Part shown: piece after piece, positions 1-6,922 of the stretch
Position numbering within the stretch: the stretch's first letter is position 1
How the letters are laid out: each line of letters opens with the position of its first letter
Notes under the pieces: model-generated
The model's input: only the letters and a program-made list of their open reading frames with translations
Told to the model about the DNA's origin: nothing
Databases searched by the model: none
Translations under genes and position numbers: made by a program
Origin: Rhodothermales bacterium
GTDB taxonomy: Bacteria > Bacteroidota > Rhodothermia > Rhodothermales > VXPQ01
Assembly (NCBI GenBank): GCA_028283985.1
Contig: JANQSQ010000635.1
Span: 1 to 7,006 of the forward strand
Direction of reading: 5' to 3'
DNA length: 7,006 nt

Positions 1-1
1 C

Positions 2-2230
2 GATCAGGCCGCAAAGGACGAGGCGCATATCCGGGAATGTCTTGACGAGGCACTCGACCGGTTGCACCAACTCGAGCGCGAGCGGGAAGCGCTTGACGCA
101 TCGGCCCGATTGCTGGAGAGCATGCTCACATCCTACGAGGATTGCTCAGGGGCCGTACAGTACCTGGCTGCCTCGGAATGGTCGAGCGGTAATCTGACCA
201 CGGTGGCCGACTTGTTTACATGCAAGGATGCAGACCGCGTTGCGCTTGCCGCCGCGTTGGGTCCTCTCGCCGGGTGCATTGTCGTGGATTCCGTCCGCGA
301 GGCCCGGGCGGCTATCGAACAATTGCGCCGCAAGGGCCAGGGGCGGGCCACGTTCATTGTCCTGGACCGGATACCGGATACAATGGCGTCGGAAAGTCCC
401 CGTCCCGAGCAGGCGGTATCGCTGGGGGAATGCGTACGCATTGCGGGCCGGCAAGGCGACTCCGACAAATACACCCGCCTTGTTCGTCTCCTCCTGCACG
501 ATGCATATGTCGTCGATACCCTTGACGAGGCGGAGCAACTTGCTTCCCGGGCTGCCCGTGGCGTGCGATGCTTTGCGCGCACCGGTGAATGGGTCGATGC
601 GCAAGGGGTTCTGCATGCAGGCAGCAAGGAGGAAGGCGATACGTTGGCGTCGGGACGGCTCGAGCGCCGGGAACAACTCGAAACCACGCGCCGCCGTTTG
701 CAGACCATTCGAAGCGATATCGAGGCTGCAGAAGGAACCATCGATAAGCACCGCACCGCAATGGCCGCCGTTTCCTGCGAAGCGTGCCGCGAACGACTTG
801 CCGAGGCCGAGCGGGACCTTGCGAAGGCGGATCGGGAAGCGGCGCAGGCCGTCTTCAATCTGGAAGCGGCCGAACACCGACAGGAAGCGCCCGCGGACAA
901 ATTCGAAGAGGCAAAGGCATTTCTCGAAGGGACGGGCCGCGAGAGCAAACGCCTCAGCGAGGATCTTGCACAAGCTGCCGGGGACCTGAACGTAATCCGA
1001 TCCCGGCTTACCGAAGCGGAAACGGCATTTCAGGCTGCGGAAACCGAAAGTCGCGCGGCGGCAGGGATATATAACGACGCGAGTCTGGATGCGCTTAAGG
1101 CGCGGAACCGGTACGAGAACTTGCAGCGAGACCTTGATCGCGCACGCGGGCGCCTTCAGGATCTGCATGACCGTACGAAAGCGCGCGCGCTCCGTATCGA
1201 TGAACTGGATCGCAAAGTGCAACAGGCCAGCGGCCGATTGGAAAAGCTGGCGACCGAATGGCCCGGCATGGAAGAACGGCAAGCCGTGCTGCAGGAGGCG
1301 GTGAACCGTTCGGAAGGCGATCTGCAGGCTATCCGGAAGGACATGGCTGCCCTCGAGGGGGCATTGCAGGGATTACGGGATCGCCGCGAGCGACTGATGC
1401 ATCAGGAGCACGAGCGTGAACTGCGGCTTACCGAAATCCGCACCCGCACCGATGCGTTGGTTGACCAGGTTTTCGGAGACTTTGCGGTGTCGCTCCCGGA
1501 AGCAGTGGCAGAGGCGTCTATCCAGGCGCCGGAAGACTTTGAGGAAGAGGCTGCCCGGGAGGAAGTGAGCGCATTGCGTCTCCGTATACGGACCATGGGA
1601 AGCGTCAACGAACTTGCGCTTGAAACCTGGGAAGAGGAAAAGAAACGGCTCGAATTCCTGACGCAGCAGCAGCAGGATCTCGAAGAAGCCGAAAAGACGC
1701 TGCTCGAAACGATCCACGAGATCAATACGATCGCATCGGCGAGGTTCCTGGAAACGTTCGAAGGGATCCGGCGCCATTTCCGGCAAACATTTCGGGATCT
1801 GTTCGGGGAAGAGGCGGTCGCCGATCTTGTGCTGGAAGATCCGGAGCATCCGCTCGAAACGGCCATCCGCATTAAGGCCCGCCCCGGGGGCAAAGCGTCG
1901 TCAGCCACCTCGCTGCTTTCCGGAGGCGAGAAGGCGCTTACGGCGATCGCACTCCTGTTTGGCATCTACCTTGTCAAGCCGAGCCCCTTCTGTATCCTCG
2001 ATGAGGTGGATGCTCCCCTCGACGACAAGAACGTCCAGCGTTTCATGCGCATGATCCGGCGGTTTGCAGAACACACGCAATTCGTTCTCGTTACACACAA
2101 CAAGTTAACGATGGAGGCGGCGGATCGACTGTACGGCGTCACCATGCAAGAACCCGGCGTTTCCCGTATCGTTGGCGTGCAATTCGACGAAGCTGTCAAG
2201 ATCGTCGAACGCGCGTCTCGGGCTGCATAG
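2..2230 (+). CDS. smc: Chromosome segregation ATPase SMC, C-terminal part (5' end outside window)
   Basis: SMC forms the ring-shaped condensin core (with ScpA/ScpB in most bacteria) that organises and segregates the chromosome. The frame is open from base 2 with no stop, so the start lies upstream; the TTG at 62 is not a credible start because it falls inside coiled coil. About 742 codons are visible, against roughly 1,150-1,200 for a full SMC. In order: the end of the first coiled-coil arm; the hinge domain at about 149-630, with a GRATFIVLDRI segment and a GEWVDAQGVLHAGS segment; the returning coiled coil at about 650-1770, rich in E, R, A, L and Q; then the C-terminal ABC head. The head carries the signature LSGGEK (1916-1933), Walker B FCILDEVDAPLDD (1988-2026) and the switch histidine in VTHNK (2090-2104). 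Walker A belongs to the missing N-terminal head. The ABC half looks intact. A MukB, Rad50 or RecN identity is unlikely given the SMC-type hinge and head. Confidence 0.96.
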   Translation, partial: DQAAKDEAHIRECLDEALDRLHQLEREREALDASARLLESMLTSYEDCSGAVQYLAASEWSSGNLTTVADLFTCKDADRVALAAALGPLAGCIVVDSVREARAAIEQLRRKGQGRATFIVLDRIPDTMASESPRPEQAVSLGECVRIAGRQGDSDKYTRLVRLLLHDAYVVDTLDEAEQLASRAARGVRCFARTGEWVDAQGVLHAGSKEEGDTLASGRLERREQLETTRRRLQTIRSDIEAAEGTIDKHRTAMAAVSCEACRERLAEAERDLAKADREAAQAVFNLEAAEHRQEAPADKFEEAKAFLEGTGRESKRLSEDLAQAAGDLNVIRSRLTEAETAFQAAETESRAAAGIYNDASLDALKARNRYENLQRDLDRARGRLQDLHDRTKARALRIDELDRKVQQASGRLEKLATEWPGMEERQAVLQEAVNRSEGDLQAIRKDMAALEGALQGLRDRRERLMHQEHERELRLTEIRTRTDALVDQVFGDFAVSLPEAVAEASIQAPEDFEEEAAREEVSALRLRIRTMGSVNELALETWEEEKKRLEFLTQQQQDLEEAEKTLLETIHEINTIASARFLETFEGIRRHFRQTFRDLFGEEAVADLVLEDPEHPLETAIRIKARPGGKASSATSLLSGGEKALTAIALLFGIYLVKPSPFCILDEVDAPLDDKNVQRFMRMIRRFAEHTQFVLVTHNKLTMEAADRLYGVTMQEPGVSRIVGVQFDEAVKIVERASRAA

Positions 2231-2255
2231 CATATCCCGACAGGGCGGTGTGTCC

Positions 2256-2284
2256 GGTCGCTTGCCTATCTTTGCGGAGCGACC
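2256..2284. promoter_or_regulatory. 7-bp inverted repeat bracketing the candidate promoter box; possible operator
   Basis: GGTCGCT at 2256-2262 is an exact reverse complement of AGCGACC at 2278-2284. The 15-nt spacer contains the TATCTTTG box. A repressor dimer bound here would cover the -7 region, so an operator is a reasonable inference. It could also be a weak stem in a read-through smc transcript. It is not a canonical terminator, since the loop is long and no T-run follows. Seven perfect pairs in a GC-rich spacer is modest evidence. Confidence 0.3.
2267..2274 (+). promoter_or_regulatory. Candidate Bacteroidota-type -7 box (TATCTTTG) for the transporter gene
   Basis: TATCTTTG matches the TAnnTTTG -7 consensus known from Bacteroidota exactly and ends 30 bp before the transporter ATG, a plausible distance for a short leader. 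I see no clear TTG/TTTG element about 20 bp further upstream, so the match is only half of a promoter. One eight-base match can arise by chance. If real, the transporter is transcribed independently of smc. Confidence 0.4.
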
Positions 2285-2304
2285 CGTGAAGCAGCATTTC
2301 CCGA

Positions 2305-3312
2305 ATGAACCCGGACGAACACAAGCAACCTGACCTCGACGGAAGTGGGGAGGCCGCCTGGCCCCACCATGTCCTGTTGTTGATTTTCGTCATACTTTGG
2401 GGAGGGAATTTCGTGCTCGCCGAAGTAGCCCTTCGCGAGATGTCCCCTATCGGATTTTCCGTTTCCCGATTTCTTCTCGGGGGCGCGGCTATGATTACCA
2501 TGCTGTACTTTCAGCTCTTTTTTGGAGCTGGAGGAGCGGAACGCGGCGCCCCCCTTTTTCCCCGGGTGCATAAAAAAGATTGGCCGCGCTTGCTGGTCGT
2601 TGCCGTTCTGGGCGCTACGCTCGCTCCCTGGCTCGGTATCGAAGGGCTCGGACTTACCCACGGCGCCCGGGCTTCTTTGTGGCTGGCGCTGGGTCCGGTG
2701 CTCAGTTGCGCGCTGGGATATGTGCTGCGCACGGAACGCATCGGACGCCTCGGATACGTTGGTATTGTGTTGGCTGCGCTCGGTACGTTCGCGCTGGCCT
2801 TCGACGGTTTTCGTTCTGACAAGGGATATTGGTTCGGCGATCTGCTCCTCGTTCTGGCGCTGCTCATGGCGGTCGCCGAATTGCATTTCATCAAGCCCCT
2901 GGCGGCCCGCTATGGCGCCACGGCCATGGTAGCGGCCCGCACAGCCATTGGGGGCATGGTCTACCTTGCCATCGCCCTGCCTGCCCTCGTAGGCGAAACC
3001 TGGCTGCAGCTCGGCGTCTGGACCTGGATAGCCATTATTTTCGGGGGCGCCGTGGGTGTTGGTATCGGTCAGTGGGCCAAGGTGCGCGCCCTGAAAAAAC
3101 TGGGACCGACCCGGGTGGTGCTCTACGGCAACCTCGTCCCCCTTGCCGCACTCTGGCTTGCATGGGCAACCATCCGGACGCAACCGTCCGCGCTGGAGAT
3201 CCTGTCCGGACTGTTTATCGTCCTGGGCGCGATCTGCATTCAGGTGCTGGATGTGCGTAGCCGGAACGGGAACGGAAAGAAAGACAGAGCCGGGGTCTCC
3301 GATCTTTTCTAG
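2305..3312 (+). CDS. EamA/DMT-family inner-membrane transporter (10 TM)
   Basis: A 335-residue member of the drug/metabolite transporter superfamily (EamA, formerly DUF6), which typically moves small metabolites or amino acids across the inner membrane. The substrate cannot be read from sequence. About ten hydrophobic helices are visible, near residues 23-41, 49-72, 95-114, 121-141, 148-167, 177-196, 206-227, 238-258, 269-290 and 297-315. They form the usual two five-helix repeats. Helix 1 carries the family-style LWGGNF, and the segment from LGPTRVVLYGNLVPL is typical of the second repeat. The ATG is supported by an in-frame TGA at 2287-2289 only 15 bp upstream; no clear Shine-Dalgarno is present. 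The C-terminal tail is polar and basic (about residues 317-335). The stop is TAG, whose G is the first base of the adjoining repeat element; before insertion the stop would have been TAA. Confidence 0.92.
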   Translation: MNPDEHKQPDLDGSGEAAWPHHVLLLIFVILWGGNFVLAEVALREMSPIGFSVSRFLLGGAAMITMLYFQLFFGAGGAERGAPLFPRVHKKDWPRLLVVAVLGATLAPWLGIEGLGLTHGARASLWLALGPVLSCALGYVLRTERIGRLGYVGIVLAALGTFALAFDGFRSDKGYWFGDLLLVLALLMAVAELHFIKPLAARYGATAMVAARTAIGGMVYLAIALPALVGETWLQLGVWTWIAIIFGGAVGVGIGQWAKVRALKKLGPTRVVLYGNLVPLAALWLAWATIRTQPSALEILSGLFIVLGAICIQVLDVRSRNGNGKKDRAGVSDLF

Positions 3313-3331
3313 GGCCTGTTAACACTATGCA
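3312..3331 (+). repeat. Left terminal inverted repeat of the MITE-like element
   Basis: Twenty bases beginning GGGCCTGTTA. It pairs with the right terminal repeat with a single mismatch at position 12 (A here, C in the right copy read outward-in). Its first base completes the TAG stop codon of the transporter. Confidence 0.82.
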
Positions 3332-3341
3332 GCGGCGCTCT

Positions 3342-3370
3342 GCGGGGCCTGGCAGGAAAACAGGCCCCGC
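3342..3370. repeat. Perfect 10-bp hairpin nested in the left arm of the element
   Basis: GCGGGGCCTG (3342-3351) and CAGGCCCCGC (3361-3370) are exact complements around a 9-nt loop. The stem lies in a segment of about 36 nt (3343-3378) that has no counterpart in the right arm, so it looks like an insertion into an originally symmetrical element. It may slow or end transcription from either side. No T-run follows it on either strand, so it is not a canonical intrinsic terminator. A further stem of AGCGGCGC (3331-3338) with GCGCCGCT (3393-3400) could enclose it. Confidence 0.6.
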
Positions 3371-3486
3371 CCTTCGGGTTCCGCCGGTCACGGCGCCGCT
3401 CTTCGTTGCTTGTCGCTCATTTGGAACCGCCAAACTTCACTCCTCGCGCCTTGATTGACGCCGTGCCTGACGGAACAGAGCATTGA

Positions 3487-3506
3487 TGCATAGTGGTAAC
3501 AGGCCC
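3487..3506 (-). repeat. Right terminal inverted repeat of the MITE-like element
   Basis: Reverse complement of the left repeat with one mismatch, ending in GGCCC directly before TA. The strict order repeat, then TA, then unrelated flank on both sides marks the element's boundaries. Confidence 0.82.
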
Positions 3507-3567
3507 TAATAAACATGGCCGTGCGGTCCGGAGATACCTGAGCCGTCCGTTGCCGTTGGCTGTTCTG

Positions 3568-3960
3568 TCAGGAGGAGCCCGGCATTCTCACGACCAGTTC
3601 GTCCGGCAAGTCGTTGCGCTGCGTTTCCGGATTGACGAGGGGGCCGGTAAGCGGCATATCAAACCCGGTCAGGAACGGCGCCATCGTCGAAAAGAAGAAT
3701 TCCTGCTGGAACTCGTAAAAGTCCTCCTCGAATCCGGCGTACTCTCCAGAGTGCCCTTCTATATCGAGGTAGAATACGCGCGACCAGTCGGGGAAATCAT
3801 CCTGCGCCTTTTTCAGGTAGTTGAAAATGGCCGCCGCCGCCTGCTCGAATGTATCTTCCGCGCGTACGATGTGGCGGATGGCGACCGTATTGTCGAACTG
3901 CATCCAGATGCCTTCGGCGTCCGGTTTACGATAGGCGGGTATATAAGGCGGTTCCTGCAC
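3568..3960 (-). CDS. Uncharacterised soluble protein encoded directly downstream of uvrA
   Basis: I do not recognise this family. The product is about 130 residues if it starts at the GTG at 3960, which lies 22 bp past the uvrA stop. Other in-frame starts are GTG 4023 (151 residues, overlapping uvrA by about 41 bp, beginning MKKN), TTG 4011 (147 residues) and ATG 3903 (111 residues, with a GAAGG seven bases upstream). Synonymous third positions favour G/C as in the neighbours, and the composition is protein-like. There is a proline-rich N-terminus (EPPYIPAYR), then a mixed acidic and aromatic domain with FEQAAAAIFNYLKKAQ, VFYLDIEGH, DFYEFQQEFFF and a C-terminal PLTGPLVNPETQRNDLPDEL. There is no signal peptide, membrane helix or obvious catalytic motif. 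The position suggests co-transcription with uvrA, which does not establish a repair role. The open frame continues upstream inside uvrA, but that part is an out-of-frame shadow. Confidence 0.62.
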   Translation of the reverse strand: MQEPPYIPAYRKPDAEGIWMQFDNTVAIRHIVRAEDTFEQAAAAIFNYLKKAQDDFPDWSRVFYLDIEGHSGEYAGFEEDFYEFQQEFFFSTMAPFLTGFDMPLTGPLVNPETQRNDLPDELVVRMPGSS

Positions 3961-3982
3961 AGGTGGATAAGGGTTTGTCTTG

Positions 3983-6922
3983 TCAGGCGGTAGAAGGGAG
4001 GGGAAAGGCAAGTTCTTCTTCACCCGTCTCGTCGGAAGCGAGGGTGTCCAAATCAAGGCTCCGGGTATCTTCTTCCTCGGGCGTTCCGTCGAATCGTTCC
4101 AGTTCCTGCCGTAGATATCCTGCGGTAGCGGTATGGGTCCGGGCAAGGTCTTCCGGAGCGCCCGAAAACAGAATATGCCCGCCTTGCGCCCCGCCGACCG
4201 GCCCCATGTCCACGATCCAGTCCGCCACCTTGACCACATCCATATTGTGTTCGATGATCAGCACGGTGTTGCCTTTTCGCACCAGCGCATCGAGGACCGT
4301 CAGCAGATGCCGGATGTCTTCGAAATGCAGCCCCGTGGTCGGTTCGTCGAGAATGTACAGGGTACGTCCGGTGCCCGGTCTAGAAAGCTCCCGCGCCAGT
4401 TTGACCCGTTGCGCCTCGCCGCCGGATAATGTCGTGGATGGTTGTCCGAGCCGGATATATCCCAGCCCGACCGAATCGAGCGTACGAAGTTTTCGTTCGA
4501 TGCGCGGGATATGTTCAAAGAACGCCAGCGCCTCGGATACCGTCATGTCCAGCGCGTCCGCAATGTTCTTTCCCTTGTAGCGTACTTCCAGCGTTTCCGT
4601 GTTGTAGCGGCGGCCCTTGCACGTGTCACATTCCACATACACGTCGGGCAGAAAATTCATCTCCAGCTTGACGATACCGGCTCCCTTGCATGTCTCGCAC
4701 CGCCCTCCTTTCGTATTGAAGGAGAATCTGCCTTTTCCGTATCCGCGGATTTTCGATTCCGGAAGCTGGGCGAACAAATCCCGGATCGAGGTGAACAGGT
4801 TCGTATAGGTGGCGGGATTCGACCGGGGGGTTCTTCCGATCGGGCTCTGATCGATATCGATTACCTTGTCAATGTGCTCTGTCCCCTCCAGGGATTCGAA
4901 AGGCAGCGGCGTTGTTCTGGCGCCGTGAAGCTGTTGAGCCAGCAGGGGATACAGCGTCTGGTTGACCAGACTGGACTTACCGGACCCTGAGACGCCCGTA
5001 ACGCATACGAAGGCGCCCAGCGGGAATGCGAAGGGGTCGCCTTTGAGGTTGTGCCCGGTAGCGCCCTTGAGTGCGAGATGCTTTTCCGAGCCGTTCCGGC
5101 GGTGTTTCGGTACATGGATACGCCGTACCCCCCGCAGGTATGCCGCCGTAAGGCTTGTGCGCCCATTGATTTCGACCGGCAACGCATCGGGAGTCGCGGC
5201 TCCCATGACATGGCCGCCGTACTCTCCGGCGCCGGGCCCGAGGTCTACCACAAAATCGGCAGCCTCGATCATTTCCCTGTCGTGCTCGACGACGAGCACC
5301 GAATTGCCGAGGTCGCGCAATTGCCGCAGGGAGTCGATCAGCCTGGCATGGTCGCTCGGATGCAGACCGATGGATGGCTCGTCCAGTACGTACAACACGC
5401 CGGTAAGACGCGTACCAATCTGGGTCGCCAGGCGAATGCGCTGGCTTTCCCCGCCGGACAACGTACGCGCCGCGCGATCCAGACTGAGATACCCCACCCC
5501 GACCGAGATCAGAAAATCGAGTCGTTCCCTGATTTCCTTGACGATGGGGCGTGCAATGATTTGCTGGCGGTCGGAGAACGATACCTCGTCGAAAAACGTG
5601 CGCAACCCGACGAGGTCCATCCGGACCAGATCGGCGATGTTGCAGGTTTCGATCCGGTACGACAGACTCTCTTTCTTCAACCGGCCGCCTGCGCAGTCAC
5701 TGCACGCCATCTGCCGCATGAACGACTCGGCCCATTTGCGCTGGGTGTTCGACGAGGTGTTGTCGTACGTGTGCCGGATGTACCCGTAGATGCCGTCGAA
5801 GCGGTGCCGGTAGCATACTTCCCTGTCTTTGTAGGTATACACGATGTCGAATTTCTCCTCTCCGGCGCCCAGGAGCAGGGTTTGCCGCTGCGTTTCCGTC
5901 AGGTCCCCGACGGGCGTGTCGAACCCGAAACCCCGGGCAACAGCCACCGCCCGCAACTGGTTGAATATCCAGATGTCGCGCGGTTTGCCCAGCGGGGCGA
6001 TTCCGCCTTCGGCAATGGTGCGGGACACATCCGGAATAACCAGCTCCGGATCGATTTCCCGACGATTGCCGAGCCCGTTACATTCGGCGCACGCTCCATA
6101 GGGCGTGTTAAAGGAAAACATGTTCGGCGAGGCGTCTTCGTAGTAGAGCCCGTCTTCCGGACTGAACAGGTGACGACTCATCAGATGATCGCCTGTTTTC
6201 GGCCCGTCCGTCGCCTGCACGATCAGTGTTCCGCCGCCCATGCCCAGCGCGGTCTCCGCCGACCGGGCGATCCGGGAGCGAATGCCCTCCTTGATCACGA
6301 TGCGGTCCACCACGACCTCGATGTCGTGCGTCTTGTACCGGTCCACTTTCATGCCCGGTTCGATTTCCTGCGCCTCCCCGTCGACGCGTACGCGCTGAAA
6401 CCCCTGCTTTCTCATCTGTTCGAAGAGTTCCCGGTAGTGCCCCTTGCGCGCTCGTACAACGGGCGCCAGCAGCATCATGCGGGTTCCTTCGGGGAAGGAT
6501 GCAATCTCGTCGATGATTTCGTCATCGGACTGCTTTCGCATCGGCGTGCCGGAGATGTACGAATACGGCGTGCCGGCCCGCGCAAAAAGCAGGCGGATGA
6601 AATCATAGATTTCCGTGACCGTACCCACCGTTGACCGGGGATTGCGGCTGACCGTCTTCTGATCGATGGCGATCACAGGGGAGAGGCCGTCGATGAAATC
6701 GATGTCGGGCCGTTCCATCATGCCCAGAAATTGCCGGGCATAGGCGCTCAGGCTTTCCATGTAGCGGCGCCGGCCTTCGGCATAGATCGTGTCGAAGGCA
6801 AGGCTCGATTTACCCGAACCGGACAGGCCGGTTATGACCACAAGTTGCTCCCTCGGAATATCGATATCGATATTCCGGAGATTATGGGCGCGCGCGCCGC
6901 GAATCGTGATCCGGTCGTCCAT
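3983..6922 (-). CDS. uvrA: UvrABC system protein A, excision nuclease ATPase subunit
   Basis: UvrA dimerises, scans DNA for bulky lesions such as UV photoproducts, and loads UvrB for nucleotide excision repair in the cytoplasm. The start is set at ATG 6922 because MDDRITIRGARAHNLRNIDI aligns with the usual UvrA N-terminus. An in-frame ATG at 6967 would add 15 unrelated residues. The product is 979 residues (E. coli UvrA has 940). Both ABC modules are intact: Walker A GLSGSGKSS (32-40), signature LSGGESQR (488-495) and Walker B VLDEPSIGL (~512-520); then Walker A GVSGSGKSS (643-651), signature LSGGEAQR (832-839), Walker B ILDEPTTGL (~857-865) and switch histidine IIEHN. The C-terminal zinc finger keeps its four cysteines (742, 745, 765, 768). 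Of the first C4 finger only CAEC (278-281) remains; SPED replaces the partner CxxC. CSDC lies at 407-410. The tail after about residue 943 is acidic and non-conserved. All catalytic motifs are present. Confidence 0.97.
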   Translation of the reverse strand: MDDRITIRGARAHNLRNIDIDIPREQLVVITGLSGSGKSSLAFDTIYAEGRRRYMESLSAYARQFLGMMERPDIDFIDGLSPVIAIDQKTVSRNPRSTVGTVTEIYDFIRLLFARAGTPYSYISGTPMRKQSDDEIIDEIASFPEGTRMMLLAPVVRARKGHYRELFEQMRKQGFQRVRVDGEAQEIEPGMKVDRYKTHDIEVVVDRIVIKEGIRSRIARSAETALGMGGGTLIVQATDGPKTGDHLMSRHLFSPEDGLYYEDASPNMFSFNTPYGACAECNGLGNRREIDPELVIPDVSRTIAEGGIAPLGKPRDIWIFNQLRAVAVARGFGFDTPVGDLTETQRQTLLLGAGEEKFDIVYTYKDREVCYRHRFDGIYGYIRHTYDNTSSNTQRKWAESFMRQMACSDCAGGRLKKESLSYRIETCNIADLVRMDLVGLRTFFDEVSFSDRQQIIARPIVKEIRERLDFLISVGVGYLSLDRAARTLSGGESQRIRLATQIGTRLTGVLYVLDEPSIGLHPSDHARLIDSLRQLRDLGNSVLVVEHDREMIEAADFVVDLGPGAGEYGGHVMGAATPDALPVEINGRTSLTAAYLRGVRRIHVPKHRRNGSEKHLALKGATGHNLKGDPFAFPLGAFVCVTGVSGSGKSSLVNQTLYPLLAQQLHGARTTPLPFESLEGTEHIDKVIDIDQSPIGRTPRSNPATYTNLFTSIRDLFAQLPESKIRGYGKGRFSFNTKGGRCETCKGAGIVKLEMNFLPDVYVECDTCKGRRYNTETLEVRYKGKNIADALDMTVSEALAFFEHIPRIERKLRTLDSVGLGYIRLGQPSTTLSGGEAQRVKLARELSRPGTGRTLYILDEPTTGLHFEDIRHLLTVLDALVRKGNTVLIIEHNMDVVKVADWIVDMGPVGGAQGGHILFSGAPEDLARTHTATAGYLRQELERFDGTPEEEDTRSLDLDTLASDETGEEELAFPLPSTA

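Larger units (their letters stand above)
3312..3506. mobile_element. MITE-like non-autonomous element with TA flanks
   Basis: This 195-bp stretch has terminal inverted repeats: GGGCCTGTTAACACTATGCA at 3312-3331 and its reverse complement at 3487-3506, with 19 of 20 bases matching. Similarity continues inward to 31 bp (26/31; 3312-3342 against 3476-3506). After an extra segment in the left arm it resumes at 3378-3395 against 3459-3476 (15/18). TA lies directly outside both ends (3310-3311 and 3507-3508), as expected for a TA target duplication. No reading frame inside resembles a transposase. Established knowledge: IS630/Tc1-mariner elements and some IS5-family groups duplicate TA, and small derivatives of them occur as MITEs. 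Which family mobilised this one is unknown. TA is self-complementary, so it could instead be the last two bases of the repeat. Confidence 0.8.

Noticed and set aside
62..64. TTG at 62 as the start of the first gene
   Set aside because: The same frame is open back to base 2 and encodes coiled coil. The N-terminal ATPase head must lie upstream of the window.
776..787. CEAC in the SMC coiled coil as a possible Rad50-type zinc hook
   Set aside because: A true SMC hinge precedes it and the motif lies off-centre in the returning coil, so it is not at a coiled-coil apex. It is probably incidental.
146..1282. Minus-strand open frame of 378 codons opposite smc
   Set aside because: Antisense to the SMC hinge and coiled coil, with no recognisable motif; an effect of GC-rich codons.
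3342..3370. Rho-independent terminator for the transporter
   Set aside because: The stem is perfect and GC-rich, but it is followed by CCTTCGGG on the plus strand and AGAGCGCC on the minus strand. There is no T-tract on either side.
3493..3993. Plus-strand open frame of 166 codons opposite the small gene
   Set aside because: It starts inside the right terminal repeat of the element. The minus strand has the better amino-acid composition and G/C-biased third positions over the same bases, so this is the shadow.
5051..6634. Open frame of 527 codons on the plus strand opposite uvrA
   Set aside because: It lies entirely antisense to an unmistakable uvrA. Its composition (R, P, V, H, D rich) is what the reverse frame of GC-rich codons produces, and it shows no domain I recognise.
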